A stretch of DNA of 64,000 nucleotides from Aquanectria penicillioides (Eukaryota > Ascomycota > Sordariomycetes > Hypocreales > Nectriaceae). Shown here in pieces: positions 45,159 through 55,716 of this stretch. A model generated the notes under the pieces. It was given only the letters and a program-made list of their open reading frames with translations. It had not been told where the DNA came from and made no database searches. Positions within the stretch are counted from its first letter, which is position 1, and each line of letters opens with the position of its first letter. A program made the position numbers and the translations under genes. The stretch is taken from NCBI GenBank assembly GCA_003415625.1, contig PYIU01000005.1, forward strand, positions 3,167,001 through 3,231,000, written 5' to 3'.

Positions 45159-45640
45159 ATGGCCGGTCAAGTAAAAGTAATCCCAGCCCCGGCGAGACCG
45201 GGGGATATTCGCGACCAGCAATATTTCTCGCGGGAACTACAGCAGCAACAGGGGAGCGAGATTGGCGAGACACGCTTACTGAGGCGCTCACAGGATATCC
45301 CGTCACCCTTCTCAACCCGAAACGCGACGATTGGGACTCGACGTGGAGAGAACATTCGTCAGATACTCGATGGCTGGATCAGGTGACATGGGAGCTGGAT
45401 ATGCAAGACGAAGCCGACATCATCGTGGTCTTCTTCCACAGCGCCACAGCGGCGCTCATCAGCCTGGCAGAGATGGGCATGGCGCTAAAGACTGGGAAGC
45501 TGATCGCCTGTGCGTTAGACGGCTACGTCAAGCAGGGATACGTGGAGGCGGCTTGCGCTAAGTACAAGGCACCATTTGTGCGGACAGAGGAGGAGCTCAA
45601 GGAGGTGGTGATGGCAAAGTTGAAGGAGATGATGGAGTGA
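45159..45640 (+). CDS. Nucleoside 2-deoxyribosyltransferase-like protein, apparent N-terminal frameshift
   Basis: Small domain related to nucleoside 2-deoxyribosyltransferases (the PF15891-type fungal/bacterial proteins). The main frame, from about 45215, reads PAIFLAGTTAATGERDWRDT, then YPVTLLNPKRDDWDSTWRE, TWELDMQDEADIIVVFF and SLAEMGMALKTGKLIACALDG, with the nucleophile-type Glu in LAEMG. The natural N-terminus MAGQVKVIPAPARPGDIRD sits in another frame at 45159, so one base appears missing near 45205-45216. Alternatively a 53-nt intron (45166-45218, GTCAAG donor) restores frame but deletes the conserved N-terminus. It is either a young pseudogene, a sequence error or an odd intron. If intact it would be about 160 residues and cytosolic. 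Confidence 0.6.
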
Positions 45641-46190
45641 GCGGGGGTGGTTATTGTGTAGTTGTCGAGGGGGATGCATCGCATCAATCAACTGTCCTGT
45701 GATTACGATTTTAGAAGCCTAGACAGGTTGAAATGTCAAAGCGATGTATACTTGAGCCTTTACAGTTATTGGATGCTCACCGAATCTCGCCATCGAGACA
45801 CGATCATCTGGAACCTGGCCGAAACGTGGATGCGACTCACACTGCAAAGGCGCGCTGGGGTGAGGTCCCCAAAGTTCAAACGAACCTTGGGCTTCACTTC
45901 CGAATCTTAGCCGGGCGGTGGCGCCCTCCCCAAGGGTCTGGTACCTGTTCCCCCACTTTCAGAGCTAATGGCTGTGGCGGGGTATCGGTCAACTTAGTGA
46001 GTGAGAAGCTTCGTTGATTGCCATTCCGCTTCCTTTGCTCCCTCGTCAAACTTCAACTCCTTGCTTCTTTGCTCCGGAAATACCCTCATATCTGCAGCTT
46101 TACACTGATTCACTAGCCGCACCACTAGGTTTGTCTTTTTTTGGGAAACACACCTTGTCATTTCGCTCCCGGAGCTTGCCCCTGCTTGCC
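45641..46190. other. Intergenic, promoter of the RGG protein
   Basis: A 0.55-kb spacer; its last part is CT-rich before the ATG at 46191. No gene seen. Confidence 0.45.
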
Positions 46191-47414
46191 ATGGACGACC
46201 AGTTTGGAGGCCGCACTGACGATGACCTCTTCTACGACGACTTTGAGCCCGTCGAGAGCGAGACCGTCGTCACCCCTGCGCCAACGCCTGCACCTGCGCC
46301 GGTGCCTACGCCTGAACCAGCACCCACAACCAAGCCAGAGATTGTTCCTGAACCGACTCCGGCTCCAGCTCCAGCTCCAGCTCCAGCTCCAGCCCCAGCT
46401 CCCGCCGTTGCGCAAGAGCCTGTAGCTGCGCGACCGCCAGCGCCATCGCAGCAGCCAGCGCCGCCGGCGACGACAAGCTCACTACCTCCTCCCAAGACCC
46501 TCGCACACTCTCGATTCGCCGACAAACCCGCCCCAAGCCCCAAGCCCGCTCGCCAGGCCCCGCAACAAACCTCAAACGCACCTCCGAATGCTCCCACCGC
46601 GCCCCGGGAGAAGAACAATCACTCGTCGCAGAACACGGCTGTCAATCCCAATGCTCGCCTCCAATCCGGCGCCAACCCGCGCCAGAAGCTGACCGATGCG
46701 GAGCTGGCTGCAAAGATGGAGAAAATGAAGCTTCTTTCGGCGGAGAAGGCGCGCAAGTTTGAAAAGGCTGAGAAGGACGAGAAGGACCACGCAGAGGCCT
46801 ATGCTCGCGGCATGCAGGAGGCTCGCAAGCGTCGCGCCGAAGAGGCTGAGCGTCGCCGACGTGGCGAGGAGGACCGCAAGAAGATGGAGGATGAGCGCGC
46901 AAAGAACAGGGAGAGGAAGCTCAAGGCTATGGGAATGAAGGAGGGCGGTTGGGACGAGGGCAAGGAGGCTCTGGAAGAGGAGGAGGCCAAGAGGGGATTC
47001 AGAGGCGCTAATGGCGGAATCAGGGGCACAAAGGCCACCGGGCTTGGTGGCAGTCGTTATGCCGCCAAGGATAACGAGGAGCAGCACGACGTGGACCGGT
47101 TCTTGGACGAACGACACCGGGGTGGACGCGGACGGGGCCGAGGTCGAGGTGGCAGAGGAGGCCGCGGTGGCCGTGGCGACCACGAAGGAGGACCGAGCAA
47201 CCGGCCTCCAGCTAAACAGGCTGTTCCCCTTGCCGAGGACTTCCCTGCCCTTTCGTCTGATGCTCCGAAGAAGTCAGACGCAGACAAGGCCGCAGACAAG
47301 CCGACAATGGCACAGGCTGCCGCAGCTCCTCCCCCGCCCCTGTCGCCCCCAACTGGCGGCAAGTGGGATGACGAGATGGAGGCTCTCGACGAGATGCAAA
47401 AGGGCCAGGCGTAA
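46191..47414 (+). CDS. RGG-motif low-complexity protein, probably RNA-binding
   Basis: 407 residues, intronless, largely disordered. In order: acidic N-terminus MDDQFGGRTDDDLFYDDF; a Pro-Ala-rich linker (about 30-130) with an AP dipeptide run; a long charged helix, probably coiled coil (AAKMEKMKLLSAEKARKFEK to ERKLKAMGMKEGGWDEG); then an RGG box (RGGRGRGRGRGGRGG); and a C-terminal FPAL plus KWDDEMEALDEM acidic helix. RGG boxes bind RNA and are methylated by arginine methyltransferases in general; the specific family is not recognised. The likely location is nucleus or ribosome-associated cytoplasm. The frame is open upstream, but the first ATG with leader-like sequence before it is 46191. Confidence 0.75.
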   Translation: MDDQFGGRTDDDLFYDDFEPVESETVVTPAPTPAPAPVPTPEPAPTTKPEIVPEPTPAPAPAPAPAPAPAPAVAQEPVAARPPAPSQQPAPPATTSSLPPPKTLAHSRFADKPAPSPKPARQAPQQTSNAPPNAPTAPREKNNHSSQNTAVNPNARLQSGANPRQKLTDAELAAKMEKMKLLSAEKARKFEKAEKDEKDHAEAYARGMQEARKRRAEEAERRRRGEEDRKKMEDERAKNRERKLKAMGMKEGGWDEGKEALEEEEAKRGFRGANGGIRGTKATGLGGSRYAAKDNEEQHDVDRFLDERHRGGRGRGRGRGGRGGRGGRGDHEGGPSNRPPAKQAVPLAEDFPALSSDAPKKSDADKAADKPTMAQAAAAPPPPLSPPTGGKWDDEMEALDEMQKGQA

Positions 47415-47903
47415 TACACGATGCCATCCTTGGCCCCCCTCTAACCCCCCTAAAGAATACAAAGCGCGGCATCGGAAGATTAGTTTGGATACCCAGCGTA
47501 GTAGCGTCATGTGAGGGATGTAATGGGGATTCGCTCATTCTCGTAGGGAGACCTGATTATTCATTGCATGGGACAAGACGAAACGACACGAAACAGACCA
47601 GATGTATGGCACGAGCATGCAGTTGGACAAGAAACAGAAAATTGTATTAGGCTGGCATAGCATAGACAGTAAACCCAAAGCGAGATTGATGAGCTCTTCT
47701 CTCCGCCTATGTCCTTTTGCCTGTGTTGTCTAACTAGATGATCGAAAGGGTATTTCCCCCGAAACATTGAATGCCCGCCATGATCATACCCAAACTGCCG
47801 TGAAAAACTTTTTTGCACAAGACGCGCCAAAACGCCCATGATCCCCAAGAGACAAGCCCACTGAACGACGATTCTCTTTCAAGGCCGCAGCGCAAGGGAT
47901 GCC
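47415..47903. other. Intergenic, tail-to-tail
   Basis: 3' regions of the RGG gene and LUC7. No supportable feature. Confidence 0.5.
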
Positions 47904-48776
47904 TTACCACCCGCCGCGATATCCCCTTCCGCCCCTGCCACTCCTGTATCCTCCCGCGCCTCTGGGACCGCGAGGCCCTCCCATGCCGGCGCCGTCGTCG
48001 TCCATCTGCGGCCGCGACCGGCCCTTCATCTCCTTGGGGAACGCCTCGTACGTCTTGCGCATCTGCGCGTAGCCCAGGTGCATCTTTCCGTAGAAGTGGT
48101 CGGCTAGGCGGCGGTCGTTGTCGAGACGGCTGAGGTACGCGCCGCAGACGTCGCATACTTGCAGCTTCTGGTGGCCTGAGGGGCCCGAGGTGTCGGACAG
48201 CGCCTTGAGCTCCTTTTCGCGGTCGATTTTGGCTTGCGAGGCTTGACGGACGCGGAAGAGCTCGTCTTGGGCGCGGGAGACTTCGGACATGGAGCCGAGG
48301 ATTTCCACTTCGAGGAGGCCGTTGCTGATGGAGGAGCCGAGCTCCGAGATGCTCTTGAGCTGCGAGGGACGTTAGCCATGTTGCAATGAGGAAGACGGGG
48401 GTAAAGGGGGGTCTCATACCAAAACATTGGTCTGGCGAATCTCGTCAGGCGTCTTCTCCAGCCTCCTCTGTGCGGCGTCGATGCGACGATTGCACTCGTC
48501 AATGTACTTTTGCAGGTCGCGCATGTAGTCGTACTCGAAGCCGATCTTTTGTTTCTCGCGGTCTGAGAGGGCCTCGAACTCGGCCTTGAGGCCTTCGGAG
48601 TGCACCTTGGGGCAAGGACCAATGTCCTGCTTGGTGTTGGTGAAGAGGTCGTGCGGACAGGTGCCTGCGATGTAGGAGCGGCAGACTTTGGGGTCGTTCA
48701 TGGACAGCTGGGCGGCGCGGGAGGACGAAGACGCGCCCATGAGCTGCTCGAGCAGCTTCCTCTGTTCGGCGGCCAT
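47904..48776 (-). CDS. LUC7: LUC7-like U1 snRNP component
   Basis: Splicing factor of U1 snRNP that helps 5' splice-site choice; nuclear. 270 residues, exons 48420-48776 and 47904-48359 (60-nt intron, GTATGA donor, CGCAG acceptor). It starts MAAEQRKLLEQLMG, as in LUC7 proteins. The first zinc finger (CCCH) is C-RSYIAGTC-PHDLF...CPKVH; the second (C2H2) is CDVCGAYLSRLDNDRRLADH...KMH. A coiled helix connects them. The C-terminus is a Gly/Arg-rich tail (RGGRGYRGGW) in place of the RS tail of animals. It diverges from GPI16 with 362 nt between start codons. Confidence 0.95.
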
Positions 48777-49138
48777 GGTGAAATTGGTGAAGACCGGGTG
48801 GCTGTCAGGCGAGAGAGGGCGAGTGTTCGAGTGCAAGAGTTGGCGGGGCGAGCTTGCAATAGAAACTCAACCAGCGGCATGTGCACGATTGGTGTCGCAA
48901 ACGCGGCGGGTGACGGCCAGCGAACCAACAATTCTGCCATCCCTTACCGCCCACGCATCGCAACTAGAGTTCCAGTAGTCATAGTGGCATCAACACAGCG
49001 CAGCATAGCTCCCCATCGCACCGCACTACATCCCAGCCCACGACTCGCCGCAACACGCAGAAAAAAAAAAGGCCGTGGTGAGATGTGAAATCCGGCCGGA
49101 TCTCACAAGAAATCTCCCAGCCGACCACTTCCATTGCA
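48777..49138. promoter_or_regulatory. Divergent promoter LUC7 / GPI16
   Basis: 362 nt between two start codons, GC-rich, no TATA box seen. Such short housekeeping divergent promoters are common in fungi. Confidence 0.5.
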
Positions 49139-50943
49139 ATGCGCCGATTCCTGGCGTGTCTATTCCTGGCCATTGCCCATGGCCTGGGACTCGCCGCCGC
49201 CTCCGACTATCATGAACAATTGACCCTCCGTCCGCTGCCCCTTTCCGCCGTCCTCGCCAGCTTCAACTTTCGCGCCAACACCTCCATCGCCGACTTCGAA
49301 GCCCACAACTTCCGCTACTTCCCCCGATCCCTCGCCCAGATTATCCAGTATGCCCGCACCCGGGAGCTTCACCTGCGTTTCACCCTTGGCCGCTGGGACG
49401 CTGAGAGATGGGGCGCTCGTCCCTGGGATGGCACCCGTGAGGGCGGCACTGGTGTAGAGCTGTGGGCGTGGCTAGACGCCGAGACGGACGAGCAGGCCGA
49501 CGAGAAGTGGTTGACTCTGACGAACGCGCTGTCTGGTCTGTTCTGCGCTAGTCTGAACTTCATCGACGAGACGAGGACCATCCGACCTGTGATGTCCTTC
49601 CAGCCTGACGGCCACCACCCCAATCTCACCCTCGCCAACACCCGACTGCTCCACGGAGTTCTCCCTCACGAAGTTGTGTGTACCGAGAACTTGACGCCGT
49701 TCCTGAAGCTGCTCCCATGCAAGGGTAAGGCCGGCATTGCCAGCTTGCTTGACGGCCACAAGCTCTTCGACGCTTCGTTCCAGAGCATGGCCATTGACGT
49801 GCGTCCCAAGTGTAACGAGGGCGGCGAATGTGTCCTTGAAATGGAGCAGACGGTTGATATGGTCATTGACGTGAACCGATCCAAGAGGCCCCGAGGTACC
49901 ACCATCTCAGTCTCATCGAGAACCACCCTCCGATTGCTGACTATTCCACGACAGATAACCCTATCCCGAGACCACCACCCGCCAACGAGCTGCTCTGCGA
50001 CACTTCGAAACCATATCATTCTCAGGAAGTCTGTTTCCCTGCTGATCACCTCGAAGGCCAAGACTGGACACTCTCCGAGATATTTGGTCGACCCATGAAG
50101 GGAACGTGTCCCCTCACCGATCCCGAGGTTCCCCCATTATGTGTTCAAGTGCCCGACTCGCGAGACATCTTCTCGACGCAGGGCGCTACAGAGATCAAGT
50201 CGGCAGACGGACAATCGCGATGCTACCACCTCGATCCCGTGGCGCACTTCAATCTCGTCCTCGCCAAACCCAAGACCGAAGACGACACCCAGATCATTGT
50301 CAAGCCAGAGACTCCCCTCCTCTACGCTGAGCGTAGTTTCATTGGCCATGGCCAAGAACATGGAGGCGTCCAGGCCATTCTTAGCAACCCCAGCGACACA
50401 GATGTCGACTTTGTCTACATGGAATCTCTTCCTTGGTTTATGCGCATCTACATCCACACCCTCTCAACCCGAATTTCCAGCTCGACTTCGGCCGACAATG
50501 CTACCGATATTATCAAGGAGATCTACTATCGCCCCGCTGTTGACCGTACCCGAGGAACACAACTTGAACTCCTCATGCGAATTCCACCACACTGCACCGT
50601 ATTCCTCACCTATGACTTCGAGAAGGCCATCTTGCGATACACCGAGTATCCACCGGATGCTAACCGTGGCTTCGATGTCGCCGCATCTGTTATTACCACT
50701 CTTGAGCCTAAGAAGTCGAACCTCCGGACTACAACCTTATTGCTCTACCTTCCTACGCCCGATTTCAGTATGCCCTACAACGTCATCATTTTCACGTCCA
50801 CCGCGATTGCCCTGGCCTTTGGAGGATTGTACAACATTCTGGTGAGAAGATTTGTGGGTGCCAACGAGGGAACCCCAGCGTCAGCCAAGGAAAAGCTGCT
50901 CGGCTTGATTGGCAAGTTGACGAGCAAGAAGGCCCAAAAATAA
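49139..50943 (+). CDS. GPI16: GPI transamidase subunit Gpi16 (PIG-T)
   Basis: Subunit of the ER GPI-transamidase that attaches GPI anchors to secretory proteins. 581 residues; exons 49139-49895 and 49955-50943, intron 59 nt (GTACCA donor, GACAG acceptor), joining RSKRPR to DNPIPRPPP in phase. Signal peptide MRRFLACLFLAIAHGLGLAA. Conserved blocks include YHEQLTLRPLP near the N-terminus, the luminal LHLRFTLGRWD, GVELWAWLD, CASLNFIDE, LPHEVVCTENLTPFLKLLPC, and FMRIYIHTL. One C-terminal TM segment (NVIIFTSTAIALAFGGLYNI) and a short basic tail follow. Likely essential. It runs tail-to-tail with a small secreted-protein gene. Confidence 0.95.
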
Positions 50944-51086
50944 TAGACATGATAATACGAAAGATAATATAGCATTTCCTGGTCATTTGCCGAAATACAG
51001 CGATGTTTTGCCAACTTCAATCGCCAGTGCTTTGCTTTGCCCTGATGTTGACCTCCCTGTTTCCACACTTCATTCCTGAATGTTTT

Positions 51087-51737
51087 TTATGTGTACGCCC
51101 ATGCTCCAAACTCTTCTCCCGCATCTTGTATCTCCACGGCCATGATAGGACAGCAGTCGGTTCCGAAGAACTCTCCTGTAGTTACCCGGAGCTCTGCTTC
51201 CACCGCAATCGACTTTCCGGAAGCCGTTGGACAAGCCCATATGCCGCTGTATCCGTCATCGGGCTGCCATACCAAAACAGAGATGTCAAAGCCCAGGTCG
51301 GAGGTAATGTTGGCGAGACGGAATCCCCCAATTCGAGACCCTGGAGGACGGAGGGCTGAGTGCGCCGACGGGTATGAGACGGTCCCACGGGGTCCAACAA
51401 AAATGAACTGCCCCCCCGGGACCGAAGCCTAAACGAACAAGAAGTGTTAGTTGCTATCCTGCACGAGGCTTAGGAGGGATACTATTTAATCCCCACGTAC
51501 TGCGAGCAGCGTCATGTCTTGGTCAATGAGCGTTGCGTTTCCTGGCGGACACTGACGTTGGTCCTCGAAGCTGCAGTACGTGCTTGGCCCGACCGCGCCA
51601 ATCACGAACCGCCTGTGGCGAGCGTTGATGCATCGATAATGAAGCTCTGGGTAAGCGGGTGCGTAAATACTCATCGTGTAGAAGGTCGAGGCTGCCACAG
51701 CCACGGCGAGGAGGAGGATACTGGGGAAGATTTTCAT
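51087..51737 (-). CDS. Small secreted protein of unknown function
   Basis: 192 residues. Exons 51501-51737 and 51087-51428 join in phase (GTACGT donor, TTTAG acceptor) as MTLLA-ASVPGGQF. Signal peptide MKIFPSILLLAVAVAAS. The mature part has cysteines at YRCIN, YCSFED, QCPPGN, WACPT and TDCCPI, enough for several disulphides, and NAT and NIT sequons. The second half has beta-like segments (GFDISVLVWQPDDGYSG, IAVEAELRVTTGEFFG). No family is recognised. Small cysteine-containing secreted proteins are effector-like in plant- or insect-associated fungi, but that is only a category label here. Confidence 0.65.
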
Positions 51738-52624
51738 GGTGGCTAGTGCTGTGTCCAAGAACAATAGAACGTAGTGGTCTGGGCTGATGTGTGAAAATTT
51801 AACGAAGAGGCCTTACTGGGCGGGCTATTTCACCATTATTTTATCATTCAAGTCGAATTCTGGTCGCTGCTGATTGCGGGTGCTGGGAGGTTGTGGTACG
51901 CTTTAATCATGGCCATATTTCTAGACTCCCAAGCCCCTGAGCTCCTTCCAAGGACCATGATTTTTTTTTTGGATCGGTGACTCCAGAGCATGGCGTCAGG
52001 CGATGACGTATCCAGATGGACAGAACGCGCATGGCATTCTTGCCGCTTCTCAGGCGGTGGCACTTTGAGCGGCATAAAGTTACTAGTATTTAGTTTCTTC
52101 GACTCCGTGGGACCGGAACGTCATGGTACAGCCTTTGAGCCACATGCGTTGCTGTTACATGCGCTTCGCAAGAAATACTATATTTAGGAACTCACAAGTT
52201 GACCATGAGAATGTGGCGTGAGTCCGTAACGCAGTTGAGGCAGAATACCGCGAGCAGAAAGCGCTGCCTAGCTCACACTTCTTTGGCAACGCATCGCCAC
52301 TTTCTCTATTCTCGAGTTTAAGTTTTTCATGGCCTATCATCGTTCAACTTGAGGCACTCGAGAAACACTTATTTGCGGGGTTCACATGACGACTGGATGC
52401 GTTGTATAAATGACCATCCATATAGAACCTATCCTCATATATGCTGTTAATTAATATCAAGTGATTATAAGTCTTCTATATTCGCTTTCGTATGCATTAT
52501 TTGAGCCTGTCCTGAGACATAGATAGTTTCTATAACCATAGTAAGTTAGAAGTATCCACTCCTGAAGAATGATTATGTGCCTACACCACTGATGCGTGCA
52601 TTCGACAAGACTGCTGGCCTTGAC
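51738..52624. other. Intergenic 0.9 kb
   Basis: AT-rich from about 52370 to 52560. A T-run at 51961. No supportable gene. It separates the secreted-protein promoter from the HET pseudogene's 3' end. Confidence 0.45.
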
Positions 52625-54933
52625 CTATGCGAATTCGTGTTTTCGTCCCTTTTCGCCCGAAAAGCCCGTGACGGCAATCATAAAAAACCCAAGGTAGATG
52701 GCAGGTTCGAAGTGAAAGATGGTCTGCTGTGCTCCAATAGGACCCGTTGACCAAACCAAGGGATGCAAAAGGGGGATAGCTAAAAGGGAGCAGTATGTGT
52801 ATACAATGAAGGAGCATATAATCCCAATTGCAGCCCCTAATGCTACTGCTATGACCCATCCGTGGCTTTTCAGAAAAGTGGACGTTCTTGGAGCCAGTAG
52901 CATATCGTTGGAACGAAGCGGCTGATGAAAAACAGCCGTAATCACGATATTCGTGAGTCTAAAAATAGTGATGACGATTGTTCCCATATGTTGGCCCAGG
53001 TTGAATTTCTTTGCGATAAGCTTGGAGAATTCCAAGCGCTCTAGAAATAGTCCAACAGCCTGGCCAGTCTTGTGATTGAACAAGAGTAGCGGCAAGTATT
53101 TCAAGTAAGCCTGGAAAAAGCTTTCTACCATCAAAAGAACTTCCTTAATAAAGACAAACCTCTCCATGTTCTTTAACCGCTCATGTGCTCGGCTCTGCGC
53201 AACGGCTATGTCTTTCATATGAAAGGTTCACAGCACGCTCAAGATAGGAAATGAGTTGGAAGACTGTTTGATGTCGATCTCGAAAATATCTAGGTTAGGA
53301 AGATGGCCTTGGCTCATAGTGGCATACAAGACAGATCGACCAACTTCAAAGAACCTCGAGCTTAGCTTTGCTTCAGACGGCTTTTCAAGGAAACGGGGCA
53401 GGTCGTCTCGCGAGGCGGTCTTCATAAAGCCAATTTCAAGAATCCTTGTCCCATGGCCCGCTTCAATGCCCATGGCATAAGTGGATAAGGAAGAAGAAAA
53501 TGACTCAAAGGTCCGCACGATGATTGCAAATGTCTGCTCAGTCTCCTCGATTTGGAGTAACAAGGCAGCCATGATTTGGCCCTCTGGTTTAATCCACTCC
53601 CTTTGAAGGATAATTCGCACAATCCCACCCTGAGGAATCCAGCCGTCTTTTGTATAAATTTCCAAAAGCCTCGTTGTTTTAGGAAGGGTTCGTAATATCG
53701 GGCCACACTTTAGCCCTTCTAGACCGTTGAAATTCAACGACATTTTGGTTTTAAGGAGCACTTTTCGTCGTGGCCACTGATGCCATGAAGTGGCATGAAC
53801 CAACTTCATTGGCAGATTGGATCTTGAGTATCCCTTGCCTCCCAAGGGTTTTAACCGAATAGAGATCAAATTCCAAGGGTATTGGAGAAATCTGCATGGG
53901 AGAGCAGCAAATAGTTCTTCGTCTTCGCTATGAGGAAGGATAATCTCTAAGCCTTGGGTTATTCGGGTCCACTCAAATGGAATATCGCAGAACACGAGGT
54001 CTTGGCAACCAAGAAAATGCCGTGGCCCCAGAGCCAAATGTCCTCTCGATGATGTGAAAAGTGTCGATGTAGATGATTCATACCATAGATGGCCAGTTAC
54101 GTTCAGCATATCCCATACCAAACTCCACGGCGAGTGTGCTTTTGGTCGCTCAAGTGGCTGTGGTTGGCCATCAGCAGTCAAGAGATTCCATCCAAGCAAT
54201 GTCGGATCGAAAGCGTTGCGCAAGATCTCTTCCTGAAGTCTCAGAAACGCTTTCGACCCTTCTCCATAGATAATTGGCATGCCGACACCGAATATTCCAA
54301 GTAAACAATAGGCGATATCCTCGTCTCGGGTTGTCTGTCGTCGCGACGCCCAGCTCATCTTCTGAGCGATACTGGCTTTCGCAAGTACATTGTAACAAGG
54401 TCTATCTTCGGGGATAGAAGGGTACTCCTCGTTTATGCCTGTGATTTTGCTGAGTTTGTTGGCTATTTGGTTGCGGCTTGCGATAAGGGACCAATCCGAT
54501 GCGAACATGTATAGGCGTTTTGGGGCGAGGAGCTCTGGAGGCATCCACCCTCTGGTGAACCAGCGAGATGATTCAAACGAAGGGCTGATTCTATTCTCAG
54601 TCGCTGGCACATCTACCAAGTATACGAAACATTCTTAGCCTGTTAGTACTATCGAAATATGGAATTTATGGATTCGGATATCTCGGCACTGTTGGTCGTG
54701 TCGATACAGCAAGTGTCAACCCAGACAGATCGGATGTTGCGCTTCAGAGCAATATCGCAGGTCTTCTGGATCTTGATCTAGCCAGCTTTAGCCTTGACGG
54801 CGGATCCTGCGTCTCCGAACTGTTGAAGTGATTTTTCCTCGTCTCCCCAAGTGTGCGATGAGATAGCATACTCGGGAACTTGCCCGTCATAGAAGTCCTA
54901 GAGCTCCAGAGTTGCAGCGAAGATGAGACTCAT
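52625..54933 (-). pseudogene. HET-domain protein pseudogene with C-terminal membrane segments
   Basis: A vegetative-incompatibility-type HET protein broken in several places. The N-terminus reads MSLIFAATLEL, TAG stop (54898-54900), DFYDGQVPEYAISSHTWGDEE, a second TAG (54778-54780) where the family has KAGWxKI, then IQKTCDIA and VWVDTCCID, TAG and TAA (54649-54651, 54643-54645) where the family has RWYQ, and a frameshift near 54632. From 54619 one frame is open to 53228: VDVPATENRISPSFESSRWF, MPPELLAPKRLYMFASDWS, DEDIAYCLLGIFGVGMPIIYGEG (split here). A TGA at 53228-53230 separates an in-frame, 197-residue part with two TM segments ending at 52625. The stops fit TGG-to-TAG and CAA-to-TAA changes. 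A truncated product from within the 463-codon frame cannot be excluded. Confidence 0.8.
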
Positions 54934-55716
54934 CGCCAAGCCGGCAAGTTAGCGATGAAGAAAACGCGTGATCTTATTCGATTGGCCGTGCCCCAAAGAA
55001 TTTATCTCGGTAGATAAGGTGATGTAAGGAGTTGTAAATGTCGAGTCCGGGGGCCGGGAAATGAATGTCAGGTGTATCCGTATTCTTCAGGTTATACCCC
55101 TACAGGTGGACCTGAGGCATATCCGTAATCCTATGGCACGTGCGATTCGTAGACATCCGAGAGAGATAAAGATAGAGAAAAAAGTCTATAAGAAAAAGAA
55201 GTGTGAAGGCTTATTCATAATGTGACGCACAAAAGATGCTATTGCAGTTTGTCTTCTGGGCTCCGTGGTGATGTCAGGTTAGCGGGCTTGGCCTCTGTAA
55301 ACAATCTTGGCGGACATGGGCTAATTGCCCCTAGCACATGTCTGACAGGGAAATTCAGACTGCTTCACCAATCATGGCGCCTTGTAACCCACATAATTGG
55401 TGCCTTGTTCCCTTCTACAGCGAGATGGTGGGAAAAATACACGGATATTACTAAATGTATCCCCAGAGCGGGTGCAGATGGCATCAAGCCATGGTGTGAT
55501 GCATCATCAATGATGGATGATTAGTGCGCTCTGTACTCTGTACTCGTATTCTGTACTCGTATTCTGTACTCTCAGGGATGCAGGGACGGCCCTCGACCGT
55601 CGAGCATCTCCTTCCGTGCTGCCGTCTTCATGGTTCATGGCAGGGCTTTATTTCCGCCTCTGCCCCATCTCCCCGAGGATCCCAGGCTTGAATAGACGCC
55701 TCGACGCCTAGCTGTC
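54934..55716. other. Intergenic, divergent from the HET pseudogene
   Basis: A 0.8-kb spacer between the HET pseudogene and the esterase. It holds a tandem repeat at 55530-55572. No gene seen. Confidence 0.45.
55530..55572. repeat. Short imperfect tandem repeat
   Basis: About three copies of TCTGTACTCGTAT-like units in a row, 145 nt upstream of the esterase start. Confidence 0.85.

Noticed and set aside
46158..47183. Long minus-strand frames opposite the RGG protein
   Set aside because: GC-rich, low-complexity antisense frames; the plus frame has the coherent RGG and coiled-coil architecture.
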